Assembly: GCA_964615095.1 (NCBI GenBank)
Contig: CAZTPX010000037.1
Coordinates: forward strand, 5,930 to 69,929
From: JANXQG01 sp964615095
GTDB lineage: Bacteria; Planctomycetota; Planctomycetia; Pirellulales; Thermoguttaceae
Direction of reading: 5' to 3'
Length of the DNA: 64,000 nucleotides
This document shows positions 1 through 9,178 of the stretch, piece by piece (position 1 is the first letter of the stretch; every line of letters begins with the position of its first letter). The notes under the pieces are model-generated. The model saw only the letters and a program-made list of their open reading frames with translations. It ran no database searches and was not told where the DNA came from. Position numbers and translations under genes: made by a program.

Positions 1-22
1 CAGCTCTTGAGGAAAACCTATC

Positions 23-2467
23 GTGCCGCCGATGGCTTGCATGAGGCCGGAAATCATCCCCGGATATACGATCCGCGAGCGGATCGGCGCCGGCGGCTAT
101 GGCGAGGTCTGGAAAGCCGACGCGCCCGGCGGACTGGTCAAGGCGGTCAAGTTCGTCTATGGCTGCCTGGAAGGGGAACGCGCCAGCCGCGAACTCAAGG
201 CCCTGGGTCGCATCAAGGAGGTCCGCCACCCCTTCCTGCTCTCCTTGGAACGCATCGAGGTCATCGACGGCCAGTTGGTCATCGTCACGGAACTGGCCGA
301 CGCCAGCCTGATGCAGCGCTTCGAAGAGTGTACGGCGGCAGGGGAGCGGGGCATCCCCCGCCAGGAACTGCTGGTCTACCTGAGCGATGCGGCCGATGCG
401 CTCGACTACATGCGCGAGACGTTTTCGCTGCAGCACCTCGATATCAAGCCGGAAAACCTCCTGATCCTCAGCGGCCGGGTGAAGGTTGCCGATTTCGGCC
501 TGGTCAAAGACATCCAAGACGTCACCGTATCGCTGGTTGGCGGCATGACCCCCGTCTACGCCGCGCCGGAGGTGTTCAACGGCCATCCCAGCCTGCATAG
601 CGACCAGTACAGCCTGGCTGTTGTCTACCAGGAACTGCTTACGGGTGTCCTGCCGTTCTCGGGACGCGACCACGCGCAACTTGCCACCCAGCACCAGTGC
701 AGCAGTCCCAGGCTGGCGCCGCTGCCGGCCGACGATCGGCCCATTATCGCCCGGGCACTGGCCAAGGACCCCGCCAATCGCTTTCCCTCCTGTCGCGAAC
801 TGGTCGATCAGTTGCGCAACGGCGGCGAGTCCCAGAGGTCGGTCGGCCGCGCGGAATCGCCCACGGCGGCCTCCAAGGGTGGCCGGGAAGATACCAGTGC
901 GGCGAAGACCGCGAATACGGTTTCCCACGAGCAGAAGAATCGCGATAGGCAGAACCGACAGGCTGCCGCGGCCTCCGGGCCAACTATATCGCTGGAAGAC
1001 ATTGTCCACTCGTCGGATTCCGACGTCGGCCTTCCACTGTCACTACTGCCTCGGCCGGACATCAAGCCAGCGCCGGCAACCCCCAAGGATTGGCCGTTCG
1101 TTTCTAGCGGGCCGGCGGACACGGTCGAGGACTTGCCGCCGCTGGAGATCGCGCCGGACGCGTGGACGCCGCATCCTTGCCTGGTACTCGGCCTGGGCGG
1201 CACGGCCGGGCACGTTCTCCGTTGCCTTCGCCAGCGGTGGTCCGAGCGTTTCGGTGATCCGGCGGCCGTGCCGGCCTTGCGCATGCTGCTGGTGGACAGT
1301 GGTCGGCGGGCACTTGCTGAGGCAACCGAAGGGGAGCCGTCGCAGGCGCTGGACGCGGCGGATACGCTGGCGATGCCACTTCGCACGCAAGACGAGTACT
1401 CCGCAGCGCCGGAAAGGTATCTGACCTGGTTAAGGCGGCGGTGGTTCTGCCGTATCCCGCGATCGCACTGCACGGAAGGGCTTCGCCCTTTGGGCCGCCT
1501 GGCCTTGGTCGATCACGGCCAGGAGCTGATCGCCCAGCTAAAAACGGCGGTTACCACGATGATCTCGGCCGAGGCAATCGCCGCTTCGACTCAGAGTATC
1601 GGACGGGAAATGGCCCCATCGCCGGAGGTCATTCTCGTTGCCTCGATTTCTGGCGGCGCCGGTGGGGGCATGCTGCTCGACGCGGCCTATGCGGTCCGCA
1701 AGGTGCTGGCCGATCTTTCCCTTTCCCACGCGCGGCTGACGGGCGTGCTCTTACACTCGACCGGTCGCAGCCCGCACGACAAGCTGTTGGCGAGGGCTAA
1801 CACGTGTGCCTGCCTGCGCGAATTGCAGCACTTCGGCAGTCGAGGATATCCGGGCGACGCCGATCTGGGACTGCCCGCATTTGACGGCATTCCCCCCTTC
1901 GATGCGACACGCATCGTGCATCTGGGTGACGGGCTCAACGAGGAAGAATTCCATCAGGCGGTGGAGAACGTCGGGCAGTATCTCGACCTGGCCACGGCCA
2001 CGTCGGGCGGCTTGCTGTTCGGCGCGGACCAAGCGGAGGAAGAGTCGGAGATGACGGTGCGCACCTTCGGCATGTCTCCGATCGGACGGGCGCAGATCGT
2101 CGATTCACTTGCTTCCAACGAAGGCTCTGAATTGCTGCCCAATGAAACTGGCCAGTCTCTGGTCGCGTCCGGACTTCTGAAATCCTGCCTGGAAAGCGCC
2201 GCACCCCTCCTGACGGCGTGCGGCGGGAGTCGTCGCCTGTGGCTGATTGGCGAGGACGACGGCGTCAGGGCCACGCTTCGAGCCGAAATTGAGCGCGAGA
2301 CGGCGCAATCACCCTCCGTAGCGGTCGATTCCCAGGGCGATTTTGTGGTAGGATGGGAGGTTGAGGGCCTGTCGCTGGCGCGTGTTGCCGCATGCCTCAT
2401 GGACAGCCAGCCCGACATCGCTCAACTTGCCTTGCGCCTGCACACCCGCCTGGACATCGCCTGGTGA
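23..2467 (+). CDS. Ser/Thr protein kinase fused to a tubulin-like domain
   Basis: This 814-residue protein has an N-terminal protein kinase: glycine loop at residues 22-27, the VAIK-type lysine K43, catalytic loop HLDIKPEN (138-145) and DFG at 157-159. The catalytic loop has Leu in place of the usual Arg of HRD. After a low-complexity linker (about 260-380) comes a second domain starting LVLGLGGTAG (about 385) with SGGAGGGM near 543-550, which resembles the GGGTGSG nucleotide-binding signature of tubulin/FtsZ-like proteins (the Tubulin_2 type found beside bacterial kinases). The likely role is a cytoplasmic signalling protein whose kinase is coupled to a GTPase-like module; substrate unknown. 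The GTG start at 23 is preceded by GAGG at 9-12; ATG codons at 32 and 41 are alternatives. Kinase assignment is firm; tubulin-like assignment rests on the motif and general order. Confidence 0.85.
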   Translation: MPPMACMRPEIIPGYTIRERIGAGGYGEVWKADAPGGLVKAVKFVYGCLEGERASRELKALGRIKEVRHPFLLSLERIEVIDGQLVIVTELADASLMQRFEECTAAGERGIPRQELLVYLSDAADALDYMRETFSLQHLDIKPENLLILSGRVKVADFGLVKDIQDVTVSLVGGMTPVYAAPEVFNGHPSLHSDQYSLAVVYQELLTGVLPFSGRDHAQLATQHQCSSPRLAPLPADDRPIIARALAKDPANRFPSCRELVDQLRNGGESQRSVGRAESPTAASKGGREDTSAAKTANTVSHEQKNRDRQNRQAAAASGPTISLEDIVHSSDSDVGLPLSLLPRPDIKPAPATPKDWPFVSSGPADTVEDLPPLEIAPDAWTPHPCLVLGLGGTAGHVLRCLRQRWSERFGDPAAVPALRMLLVDSGRRALAEATEGEPSQALDAADTLAMPLRTQDEYSAAPERYLTWLRRRWFCRIPRSHCTEGLRPLGRLALVDHGQELIAQLKTAVTTMISAEAIAASTQSIGREMAPSPEVILVASISGGAGGGMLLDAAYAVRKVLADLSLSHARLTGVLLHSTGRSPHDKLLARANTCACLRELQHFGSRGYPGDADLGLPAFDGIPPFDATRIVHLGDGLNEEEFHQAVENVGQYLDLATATSGGLLFGADQAEEESEMTVRTFGMSPIGRAQIVDSLASNEGSELLPNETGQSLVASGLLKSCLESAAPLLTACGGSRRLWLIGEDDGVRATLRAEIERETAQSPSVAVDSQGDFVVGWEVEGLSLARVAACLMDSQPDIAQLALRLHTRLDIAW

Positions 2468-2501
2468 CCAACCGGCCAACCTGGGAATTCCGAAGAACAC
2501 C

Positions 2502-5168
2502 ATGAAGAACTCGTTTTCTTGCGCCATTGCCTCTGGATTTGTCTTCCTGGCCGTCTGGGTCTATTCGTGCCATCCGGCCGTGGCCGAAGATCCGGGACGA
2601 GCGCCGACAGGCACCGTCACCGATCCCAAAGGGCTGTTGGTGGAATCCGACGGCCTGGAGTTTCGTTTCAGCTACTTCCCCTCGCTGGACCGGCTGCGGG
2701 TACTAGTGCTGCATCCCGCGGCGAAGTTTGCAACGTGGGAAGTGACGCTTTCCGCCCAGGGCCGAAGCGAGGTCTTGGCGCAGCGGGCCGGGAAGCTGCC
2801 CATGGCCGCCGCTGGCGAGACGATTCCTTTGCCCGCGCTGGCAGACGGCACGTATGAAGTCAAGCTGACGCTCATCGCCCAGGATGGATCGCGCCGCGAA
2901 CTGCAGCGGACATTCCAGCGCAAACACTTCCCCTGGGAAAAGAACCACTTAGGGCAGGATCGCGTGGTGATTCCGCCATTCACGCCGCTGGTAGCGAGCG
3001 TAGACCCGGCGAGCGTCAGTTGTGTGCTCCGCCGCCATGACATGGACGGCACGGGGCTGTGGAAACAGGTTGTCAGCCAGGGACATGAACTGCTGGCCGC
3101 GCCCATGCGGTTGGAGATCGAGTCGCAGGGCAAGACCTATATCGCCGCCGGCAACCGGCTTGCGCTGGCGGAGAAAGCGGCCGACCGCGTTCAGGGCGGC
3201 GGTACATGGACGGCCGGGCCGATCGCGGGCCGCACGGAGTTCGCCTTCGATTACGACGGTATGATGAAGGTCACTTTCCAGCTTGGCACAGCCGGCCAGC
3301 GGCTGGACGCCATGCAATTGGTCATCCCGCTGAAGACCGACGAGGCCTGGCTGATGCACGCGGTCACCGATCTCCTGCGGTTCCACTACGCGGGCCGCAT
3401 CCCCGACGGCAAGGGGCTGCTCTGGGACTACGGCGGCGCGACGCACGAACAGCGCTACACGCAGACCGGCCGGCCGGACGCTAACGGCAAGGTCTGGGAT
3501 TCGGGGCACGTCGGTCGCTGGCAGTTGCCCGGTCCCTTTGTGCCCTATGTCTGGCTGGGCGGTCCGGAACGGGGTATCGCCTGGTTTGCCGAGAACGACC
3601 GCGATTGGAGCTTGGCTGCCGATCGGCCCACGCTGGAGATCCGCCGCCAAGGGGCTGTCACGACGCTCGTGGTACACATGGTCACACGCGGCGTCACGCT
3701 CGCGCGTCCGCGCACGATAACGTTCGGCCTCATGGCCACGCCCGCCAAGCCGATGCCCGCAAGCCCCGTGAGTTACCGCCGCTGGTGGACCGGCCCGCCC
3801 AACGAAAAGGTCAAGAACAGCGTGGGCTGCGGCCTTATGGGGGCCTGTTACTACTGGGGCTCGGCTGGCCCTTGTTACGCCTTTCATCCGGCCTTTGCGA
3901 ATTACGGCATTTACGACGAGTTCGCCCGCTTGCGGAAGGGCGGCGCGATCGACCCAGCCTTTCTCGACAAGTGGCTCGCCCAGTTCACGGCCCCCGAATA
4001 TGCAGCGAACCTGAGCACCTACCGTGCGCACGTCAACTGGTCGCTGAACTTCTTCTCGGGTGGGAAATGGTCCCCGCCGCCCAGCGCCGGTCGGGTGGGC
4101 TATGTCATGCCCTATACGAACGGCCGGGCCATCAACTGGGGCGAGGAAGTCCACACGTTCCTCGACGAATGGAGCAACATCGACATTGCCGATCCCCGCT
4201 GGCCGGCCGAGGAACGGTTCTTGCGCAGCAAGGACGGGACCTACCGGCTGGCCGCGTACGGCAAGGTTTCCGCTCCGGACGAGACCGGCGGCATCGCCTA
4301 CGCCGTCGACCCGGTGCCAAGCTGGCAGGACCTGGTCCTCTACGAACACAAGCGGATGCTGGAGACGTTTGCCGACGGGATCTACTTCGATAACTACTTC
4401 CTCGTGCCCAACTACAATCCGCTGGGACCCGGTTATATAGATGACGAAGGCCGCCTGCGCGCGGGTGTCAACATCTTCGGCTTCCACGACCTTACCAAGC
4501 GGGTCGCCGTGATGCAGCAGCAGATGGGCCGACGGCCGATGGTTTTCCTGCACATGACCAACGCGAACATCGTGCCGATGCTCTCGTTCGGCACGCTGCT
4601 CTTGGACCACGAATGGCGGGACCAGGGCGATTTCCACGACAAGGATTTCCAGGAGCGGCTAGCGCTGGACGACGACGCCAGCCTGCTGTTGGCCGAGAGC
4701 ACCGGCCTGCAAAGCGGCTGCCTGGGGATCGTCCACAACCTGTTTCACAACGACGCCCGGCTGATGCGCAACGCCCTGGGGGTGGCGCTCACGCACGAAA
4801 TGCGGATGGGTGTGGACGGCGACCCGCTCAGCCAGCGGATCGGCGAACTGATGTGCAATTTCGGCTACGGGCTCCCTGATTGCCGCGTCTGGCGGTATTG
4901 GGACGAGCGGCTCCCGCTGAAGACGTCAGGCGCGGCGGTGAAGACGTTGACGCTGGCCCGGCAGGGCCAAGCGATGGCGGTCGTGGCCAGTTACGGACCG
5001 GGAGGCGAGGTCGTTTTAGAGCTTGACCGGGCTTCACTTGGCCTGCCGGACAACATCATCGCCCGGGACGCCGAGACCGGCGCGGAGCTTACACGGCTCA
5101 GCGCCGGGCGTTTCAAGCTAACGATTGCGCGCCACGATTTCCGGTTGATCGTGTTTGAGAAATTGTAG
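2502..5168 (+). CDS. Secreted TIM-barrel glycoside-hydrolase-like protein (DUF6067-like)
   Basis: This protein of 888 residues starts with a Sec signal peptide (Met-Lys, a hydrophobic run, then AVAED around residue 30), so it is exported. The middle and C-terminal part looks like a (beta/alpha)8 barrel: a DGIYFDNYFL strand, HMTNANIVPM and LLLDHEWRDQGDF resemble putative glycosidases of the DUF6067/DUF4091 kind. A beta-sandwich-like N-terminal region precedes it. The substrate is unknown; polysaccharide degradation is inferred from fold and from the habits of planctomycetes. An in-frame start at 2361 would lie inside the upstream kinase gene and lacks a signal peptide, so ATG 2502 is chosen. 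The stop codon TAG is part of a GTAGG-type repeat that begins at 5165. Confidence 0.7.
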   Translation: MKNSFSCAIASGFVFLAVWVYSCHPAVAEDPGRAPTGTVTDPKGLLVESDGLEFRFSYFPSLDRLRVLVLHPAAKFATWEVTLSAQGRSEVLAQRAGKLPMAAAGETIPLPALADGTYEVKLTLIAQDGSRRELQRTFQRKHFPWEKNHLGQDRVVIPPFTPLVASVDPASVSCVLRRHDMDGTGLWKQVVSQGHELLAAPMRLEIESQGKTYIAAGNRLALAEKAADRVQGGGTWTAGPIAGRTEFAFDYDGMMKVTFQLGTAGQRLDAMQLVIPLKTDEAWLMHAVTDLLRFHYAGRIPDGKGLLWDYGGATHEQRYTQTGRPDANGKVWDSGHVGRWQLPGPFVPYVWLGGPERGIAWFAENDRDWSLAADRPTLEIRRQGAVTTLVVHMVTRGVTLARPRTITFGLMATPAKPMPASPVSYRRWWTGPPNEKVKNSVGCGLMGACYYWGSAGPCYAFHPAFANYGIYDEFARLRKGGAIDPAFLDKWLAQFTAPEYAANLSTYRAHVNWSLNFFSGGKWSPPPSAGRVGYVMPYTNGRAINWGEEVHTFLDEWSNIDIADPRWPAEERFLRSKDGTYRLAAYGKVSAPDETGGIAYAVDPVPSWQDLVLYEHKRMLETFADGIYFDNYFLVPNYNPLGPGYIDDEGRLRAGVNIFGFHDLTKRVAVMQQQMGRRPMVFLHMTNANIVPMLSFGTLLLDHEWRDQGDFHDKDFQERLALDDDASLLLAESTGLQSGCLGIVHNLFHNDARLMRNALGVALTHEMRMGVDGDPLSQRIGELMCNFGYGLPDCRVWRYWDERLPLKTSGAAVKTLTLARQGQAMAVVASYGPGGEVVLELDRASLGLPDNIIARDAETGAELTRLSAGRFKLTIARHDFRLIVFEKL

Positions 5169-5268
5169 GTCTCTCTTGCCGAGAGAGACCATTGTGCTTC
5201 GCGCCGCTGAAAAACTCGGGCCCTTCCCCAGGGCGGCGCACTATTCCTTTCCGCCAGAAAGGACCTAC
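5165..5268. repeat. Double-hairpin GTAGG...CCTAC element, copy 1
   Basis: A 104-bp element starts GTAGGTCTCTC and ends GGACCTAC. It has one hairpin at each end: GGTCTCTC (5168-5175) pairs with GAGAGACC (5183-5190), and TCCTTTC pairs with GAAAGGA near 5246-5263. The loop TTGCCGA and the following TGTGCTTCG-CCGC segment recur in other copies (55452-55559; in part 41847-41954). The layout is that of a REPIN (two REP hairpins in opposite orientation). It provides the TAG stop of the preceding gene and may act as its terminator. Confidence 0.8.
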
Positions 5269-5306
5269 TCGACATCCCCCCCAATTATTGCCTGCGGCCA
5301 AAATCA

Positions 5307-5336
5307 TTGACGGCTGGCAAAAAAATCGGCTATAAT
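5307..5336 (+). promoter_or_regulatory. Sigma70-type promoter for the DUF1559 gene
   Basis: TTGACG (5307-5312) and TATAAT (5331-5336) are separated by 18 bp, about 75 bp upstream of the pseudopilin start. It is one of the clearest housekeeping promoters in the window. Transcription start not known. Confidence 0.7.
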
Positions 5337-5411
5337 GCGGGCAGTGAGACAGGGTTTGAGTAACAGCAGCCGGCCGGTGCGGCTTCTCTTCTTCATGGAA
5401 GTTATGAACTT

Positions 5412-6386
5412 ATGGCAGTTTCTCGTCCAACCCGTGCAGCGTTTACGCTGGTCGAATTGCTGGTCGTCATCACGATTATCGGTGTCTTGATGGGTCTTCT
5501 CTTGCCGGCGCTAAACTCGGTCCGCGAATCGATGCGGCAGACGCAGTGCAAGAACAACCTCCACCAGTTCGGCACGGCCGCGCTCGAGCACCTGACAACG
5601 CAGGGCCACTATCCGTCCAGCGGTTGGGGGTTCATGTGGACGGGCGACCCCGATCATGGATTCGGCGCCAGGCAACCCGGCGGCTGGATCTACAATTGCC
5701 TGCCCTACATGGGTCTGAGCAACATCCACGATATCGGCAAGGGTCTGTCCACCACGGACAAGTTCAATGCGTTAGTACAAGCCAAATCGGCGGTCATCCC
5801 CTGGACGATTTGTCCCACTCGCCGTCGAGCGATCGCTTATCCGGCGATCGAGAACTGCGCCAATGCCGCTGCGGCCACCACGCTCAACAAGACCGACTAC
5901 GCCGCCAATGGTGGGTCCAATCGTTTCCTGGGAACCGGCCCGGGCTATGGCGACAATTGTTTCGCAACCTATCCCACTTGCAATTGGTCGAACCCCGATC
6001 AATCCGCATTCAACGGCGTGTCCGGCGAGCGAAGCGAGATCAACCAGATTCCCGACGGTGCGAGCAACGTGATCTTCGCGGGAGAGAAATACCTCGATCC
6101 AAACGTATATTACACAGGCTCGGACGGGGCCGACAACGACACCTGCCTGGAAGGCAACGACTGGGACGTCAACCGCTGGGTGCAGACCGGCTACCCACCC
6201 ATGCAGGACACGCGCGGCGTGAATGATTGCTCTCCCGGTTTTGGCAGCGCGCACTCCTCGGGCTGTCAGTTTGTGTTCTGTGACGGCTCGGTGAAACTGC
6301 TAAATTATTCGATCAATTTTGCCACGTATCAGAGTCTCGGGGTCCGCAACGACGGTACGCCCTTGGACACCACGTGGAACCGCTAG
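5412..6386 (+). CDS. DUF1559 pseudopilin-like protein (H-x9-DG)
   Basis: A 324-residue protein begins with a type IV pilin/type II pseudopilin N-terminus, AFTLVELLVVITIIGVL (residues 9-25), with the processing site before Phe and the conserved Glu at +5. The C-terminus carries H-x9-DG (HSSGCQFVFCDG, about residues 285-296), the hallmark of the DUF1559 family that is hugely expanded in planctomycetes. It is expected to be processed by a prepilin peptidase and to sit at the envelope; function of the family is not established. A good promoter lies at 5307-5336. The gene directly downstream codes for a small lipoprotein, the usual partner of this family. Confidence 0.93.
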   Translation: MAVSRPTRAAFTLVELLVVITIIGVLMGLLLPALNSVRESMRQTQCKNNLHQFGTAALEHLTTQGHYPSSGWGFMWTGDPDHGFGARQPGGWIYNCLPYMGLSNIHDIGKGLSTTDKFNALVQAKSAVIPWTICPTRRRAIAYPAIENCANAAAATTLNKTDYAANGGSNRFLGTGPGYGDNCFATYPTCNWSNPDQSAFNGVSGERSEINQIPDGASNVIFAGEKYLDPNVYYTGSDGADNDTCLEGNDWDVNRWVQTGYPPMQDTRGVNDCSPGFGSAHSSGCQFVFCDGSVKLLNYSINFATYQSLGVRNDGTPLDTTWNR

Positions 6387-6472
6387 AGTCCATTTCACCC
6401 GCCGCGATGGCGCGGCGGTCACGGCGCCAGGAACCGGTTCTGAAAATGTCATCCAAGGATTATCCTATCGTC

Positions 6473-7108
6473 ATGCGTCACACCTGCTCTGAAATCGGCA
6501 TGCGGGCGGCTTGCCTCATGTTGGCGGCAATCGCCGGTTGTTCCCATGAACCCACGCCGCCGCCGCGTTTTCAAATCGATCCCCAACAGGCGGCCGAAGC
6601 GGCGATGAAGCTCTATGGCAAGAACGGCGACGGTACGCTGGATGCGAAAGAGCTGCGAGCCAGTCCGCCGCTGGCGGAACTCCTGTTGAACCTCAAGCAC
6701 CGAACTCCCGGCCATGCGGACACGCTGACCGCAGCCGACATTTCCGGCCGCCTGGAGGAGTGGCTCAAGTCGCCCGCAACGCTTTTTCCGGCCACGTTCA
6801 TGGTCTACCTTGAGGGCCGACCGCTGGAAGGCGCCACTGTGACCTTTGAGCCGGAACCGTTTCTCGGCTCCTCCTATCGTGCGCATCAAGGGCAAACCAA
6901 TGCCCAGGGCAGCGTCAATTTGGATCCGGATCTCCCGAACTATCCGGGCATTTACGTGGGACTCTACCGGGTCCGCATCTCCAAGAAAGTCGACGGCAAG
7001 GAGACGCTCCCCGCGCGCTACAACACAGAAACCGAGCTCGGCCGCGAAATCGCCACCGGCATCCGCGATAACCGCGAAAACGTCTTTTTCCGGCTCAAAC
7101 GCGAGTAG
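6473..7108 (+). CDS. Lipoprotein with EF-hand-like and carboxypeptidase-regulatory-like parts
   Basis: From ATG 6473 the protein has 211 residues and begins with a lipoprotein signal whose lipobox LAAIAGC ends at residue 21, so it should be anchored in a membrane. KNGDGTLDAKE (about 47-57) resembles an EF-hand calcium loop. The C-terminal half (FMVYLEGRPLEGATVTF to the end) resembles the small beta-sandwich found in planctomycete lipoproteins next to DUF1559 genes. Upstream in-frame starts (6374, 6446) would put a charged tail in front of the lipobox, so 6473 is preferred; the choice is not certain. Likely co-transcribed with the pseudopilin gene. Function unknown. Confidence 0.75.
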   Translation: MRHTCSEIGMRAACLMLAAIAGCSHEPTPPPRFQIDPQQAAEAAMKLYGKNGDGTLDAKELRASPPLAELLLNLKHRTPGHADTLTAADISGRLEEWLKSPATLFPATFMVYLEGRPLEGATVTFEPEPFLGSSYRAHQGQTNAQGSVNLDPDLPNYPGIYVGLYRVRISKKVDGKETLPARYNTETELGREIATGIRDNRENVFFRLKRE

Positions 7109-7178
7109 TACCTACCGGGCAACCGCGATTGTTTCCTCCAGAGAACCTTTTTCACCTTAGGACTGACGCAGAAATAAG

Positions 7179-7231
7179 TGTCGCCTTTCGCTCCGCGAAA
7201 GTAGCGCAACTTTCGCGGAGCGAAAGGCGAC
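7179..7231. repeat. GTCGCC...GGCGAC palindrome, copy 1
   Basis: This 53-bp near-perfect palindrome has two internal hairpins (CTTTCG-CTCCG-CGAAAG and its mirror) joined by GTAGCG. Copies lie at 60610-60661 and 63874-63925. The flank GACGCAGAAATAAGT is shared, in inverted orientation, with the copy at 63.9 kb. Confidence 0.9.
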
Positions 7232-7276
7232 CATGACAGTTATTGATTTGCCGGTCCTTATTTCCAGCCGCTTGCC

Positions 7277-8458
7277 GTGACCGAACCCAGCAGAGACGAA
7301 TTCGCCCAGCTCATGATCGGCCGCATCCAGCAGGCGGGCGAAAAGGGACGCATCGAATACCAGGCGGAGGAATTCCGCATCCGTGGCGAGGGCGAGCGGT
7401 CCGCGGCCCTGATGCTCGGCAACGCCTACAAGGAGTATTGCGCGGCGGAAGGGGAGCACCGCGAGCGGGTGCTGCGGCACTGGGTGCGGAACTGGTTCAG
7501 CGTGCTGCGCGACATGCCCGAGGATTTCGAGGACGTCAAGCCCGACCTCCTGCCGATCGTCCGTTCGCGGGCGCATTTCGAGTTGAACCAGCTTCGCAGC
7601 ATGGTGGAATCGGGCACGCTGCTGAGTTGGCCCTACGTGCCCCTGGGCGAGCACTTCGGCGTGGCCTTGGTTTATGATCTGCCGGACGCCATGCGCTCCA
7701 TTCCGCAGGCCAATCTCGACGCTTGGGGGCTGACGCTCTACGAGGTCCTGGAAGTCGCCCGCGAGAATCTGGCCACGCTGCCGGCGAAATTCATCGGCCC
7801 GCAGTCGGGCGAGGGCGTCTATCTATCGGCCACGGGCGACAACTACGACGCCTCGCGGATCTTGGCCCCGGAGCTGATCGGGCAGTTCCAGCTCAAAGGT
7901 GATCCGGTGGCCATGATCGCCAATCGCGACAACCTGATCGTGGCCGGCGCGGACGACGCCACGGGGTTGGAGGCGATGCTGAACCTGACCGCCGAGGCCC
8001 TGCAGCAGCTCCGGCCGATCTCCTCCGTCGCGCTGCGCTTCGACGGCGAGGAGTGGACGCCCTGGCTGCCCGACGCGGCCCATCCGTTGTACAAGCAATT
8101 CCGCAAGTTCTTCTTCGACACCGTGGGACGCGACTATGCGGAACAGAAAGAGCTGCTGGACCGCTTGCACGCCAAGACGGGCGAGAGCGATTTCGTGGCC
8201 ACGTTCAATGTCGTGCAGGACCCCCGCGGCAGGCTCTTGAGCTACGCCGTCTGGACGGAACGCGTGGTCTCGCAGTTGCCGCAAACCGACATGGTCGTCT
8301 TTGGCCGCCTGGAAGGCGAGCCGGCGATGGTCCCCTGGTCCGCGGCCATGGAAGAGGTCGGCCACTTGCTAGAACCGCTCGATATTTACCCGCCCCGCTA
8401 TCGCGTGCGGGAGTTTCCCTCGGCGGACCAATTGGCCGCCATGGGAACTGCATTTTAG
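7277..8458 (+). CDS. DUF1444 (YtpQ-like) protein
   Basis: A 393-residue protein with features of the DUF1444/YtpQ family: LLPIVRSRAHFE, LVYDLPDAMRSI, the helix DAWGLTLYEVLEVARENL, NYDASRIL and AMIANRDNLIVAG. Family members are soluble proteins of unknown function; the B. subtilis protein is shorter, and this one has about 100 extra residues at the C-terminus. The start used is GTG 7277; no strong ribosome-binding site is visible and an internal start is possible. The next gene (8491) follows after 32 bp with a strong ribosome-binding site and is probably co-transcribed. Confidence 0.75.
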   Translation: MTEPSRDEFAQLMIGRIQQAGEKGRIEYQAEEFRIRGEGERSAALMLGNAYKEYCAAEGEHRERVLRHWVRNWFSVLRDMPEDFEDVKPDLLPIVRSRAHFELNQLRSMVESGTLLSWPYVPLGEHFGVALVYDLPDAMRSIPQANLDAWGLTLYEVLEVARENLATLPAKFIGPQSGEGVYLSATGDNYDASRILAPELIGQFQLKGDPVAMIANRDNLIVAGADDATGLEAMLNLTAEALQQLRPISSVALRFDGEEWTPWLPDAAHPLYKQFRKFFFDTVGRDYAEQKELLDRLHAKTGESDFVATFNVVQDPRGRLLSYAVWTERVVSQLPQTDMVVFGRLEGEPAMVPWSAAMEEVGHLLEPLDIYPPRYRVREFPSADQLAAMGTAF

Positions 8459-8490
8459 AGACCGTTTCACAACCGCTTGCGGAGGAAAAG

Positions 8491-8787
8491 ATGATCCAGA
8501 CCGAAGTTCAGTTGCCGAAAGCGTTTTCCGTGCGCGACGAGCACGAGTTCTATCCCATGCAGCACCTCATGGCCCGGCTGAATCCGGACTTGATGGTCAA
8601 GCAAGTCGCCACGGGCGTACACGTGGAGGGCGGCGGCACGGTATTCTGGGGCATCGTCTACGCGGCCGGCAAACTGCCCAACAAGCAGCAGGTCGAGGCC
8701 GCCCTGCGGGAGGCGGGCTTCGATTTCCAGCACAACGCGCAGACCCGCGTGGAGTTGACATGGGACGGGGAAGCGGCCGAGGCCTAG
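8491..8787 (+). CDS. Small conserved protein of unknown function
   Basis: A 98-residue soluble protein preceded by GGAGG at 8481-8485. The sequence alternates predicted strands and helices (VKQVATGVHV, TVFWGIVYAAG, VEAALREAGFDF) with no signal peptide or membrane segment. I do not recognise the family. It follows the DUF1444 gene closely, so a linked role is likely but unproven. Confidence 0.7.
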   Translation: MIQTEVQLPKAFSVRDEHEFYPMQHLMARLNPDLMVKQVATGVHVEGGGTVFWGIVYAAGKLPNKQQVEAALREAGFDFQHNAQTRVELTWDGEAAEA

Positions 8788-8807
8788 CCGCGCATCTCAA
8801 GAAGTGG

Positions 8808-8837
8808 CTGGACGTACCACACCAGCGGTCGTATAAT
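8808..8837 (+). promoter_or_regulatory. Possible promoter of the HNH module
   Basis: TATAAT at 8832-8837 is preceded 18 bp upstream by CTGGAC (8808-8813), a weak -35 match. It lies 43 bp upstream of the small helical gene. Moderate to low certainty. Confidence 0.4.
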
Positions 8838-8879
8838 AACGACTGATTCAGTTGGTCGGTTGTGTTCTGGAGAGTAGTC

Positions 8880-9173
8880 ATGGAGTATGGATCCGCATAT
8901 CGACGCTGGTGGGAATTGCACCTGCGCGTCGCGCGCGGCGAGCGGTTGAGTGATGAGGACCGTGCGGTGTACGACGCAACACGCCACGAACTGGAGGACA
9001 ACGAGACTCTCCAACCGTTCCGGCATGCCAGGCAGGCGCGAGAAGAACTGCGCGAATTGGAGTTGCAACGTCGCGGGCTGGAAGCGCGCCGCCAGGAACT
9101 CGACGCGGAAATTGCTGCCGTCGAGCGCAATCTCGCGCCGCAAGCCAGGGAACTCCTTGGCGCGGAGGAGTAG
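8880..9173 (+). CDS. Small helical partner protein of an HNH nuclease
   Basis: A 97-residue, almost entirely helical, charged protein. Its first part contains ARGERLSDEDRAVYDAT, a motif of the form G-x-L-S/T-x-E-x-x-x-x-Y/L that recurs in the proteins at 12818-13090 and 30881-31132. The second half (about 45-90) is a predicted coiled coil rich in Glu and Arg. ATG 8880 has GGAGAG at 8869-8874. The HNH gene starts 5 bp after its stop, an arrangement repeated at 30.9 kb, which suggests that the two products act together (antitoxin or chaperone/inhibitor are possibilities). Function not known. Confidence 0.75.
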   Translation: MEYGSAYRRWWELHLRVARGERLSDEDRAVYDATRHELEDNETLQPFRHARQAREELRELELQRRGLEARRQELDAEIAAVERNLAPQARELLGAEE

Positions 9174-9178
9174 TTCGC

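Noticed and set aside
2949..4637. 562-codon minus-strand frame opposite the secreted TIM-barrel gene
   Set aside because: No start signal, no recognisable domain, and the plus-strand frame has a signal peptide and family motifs.
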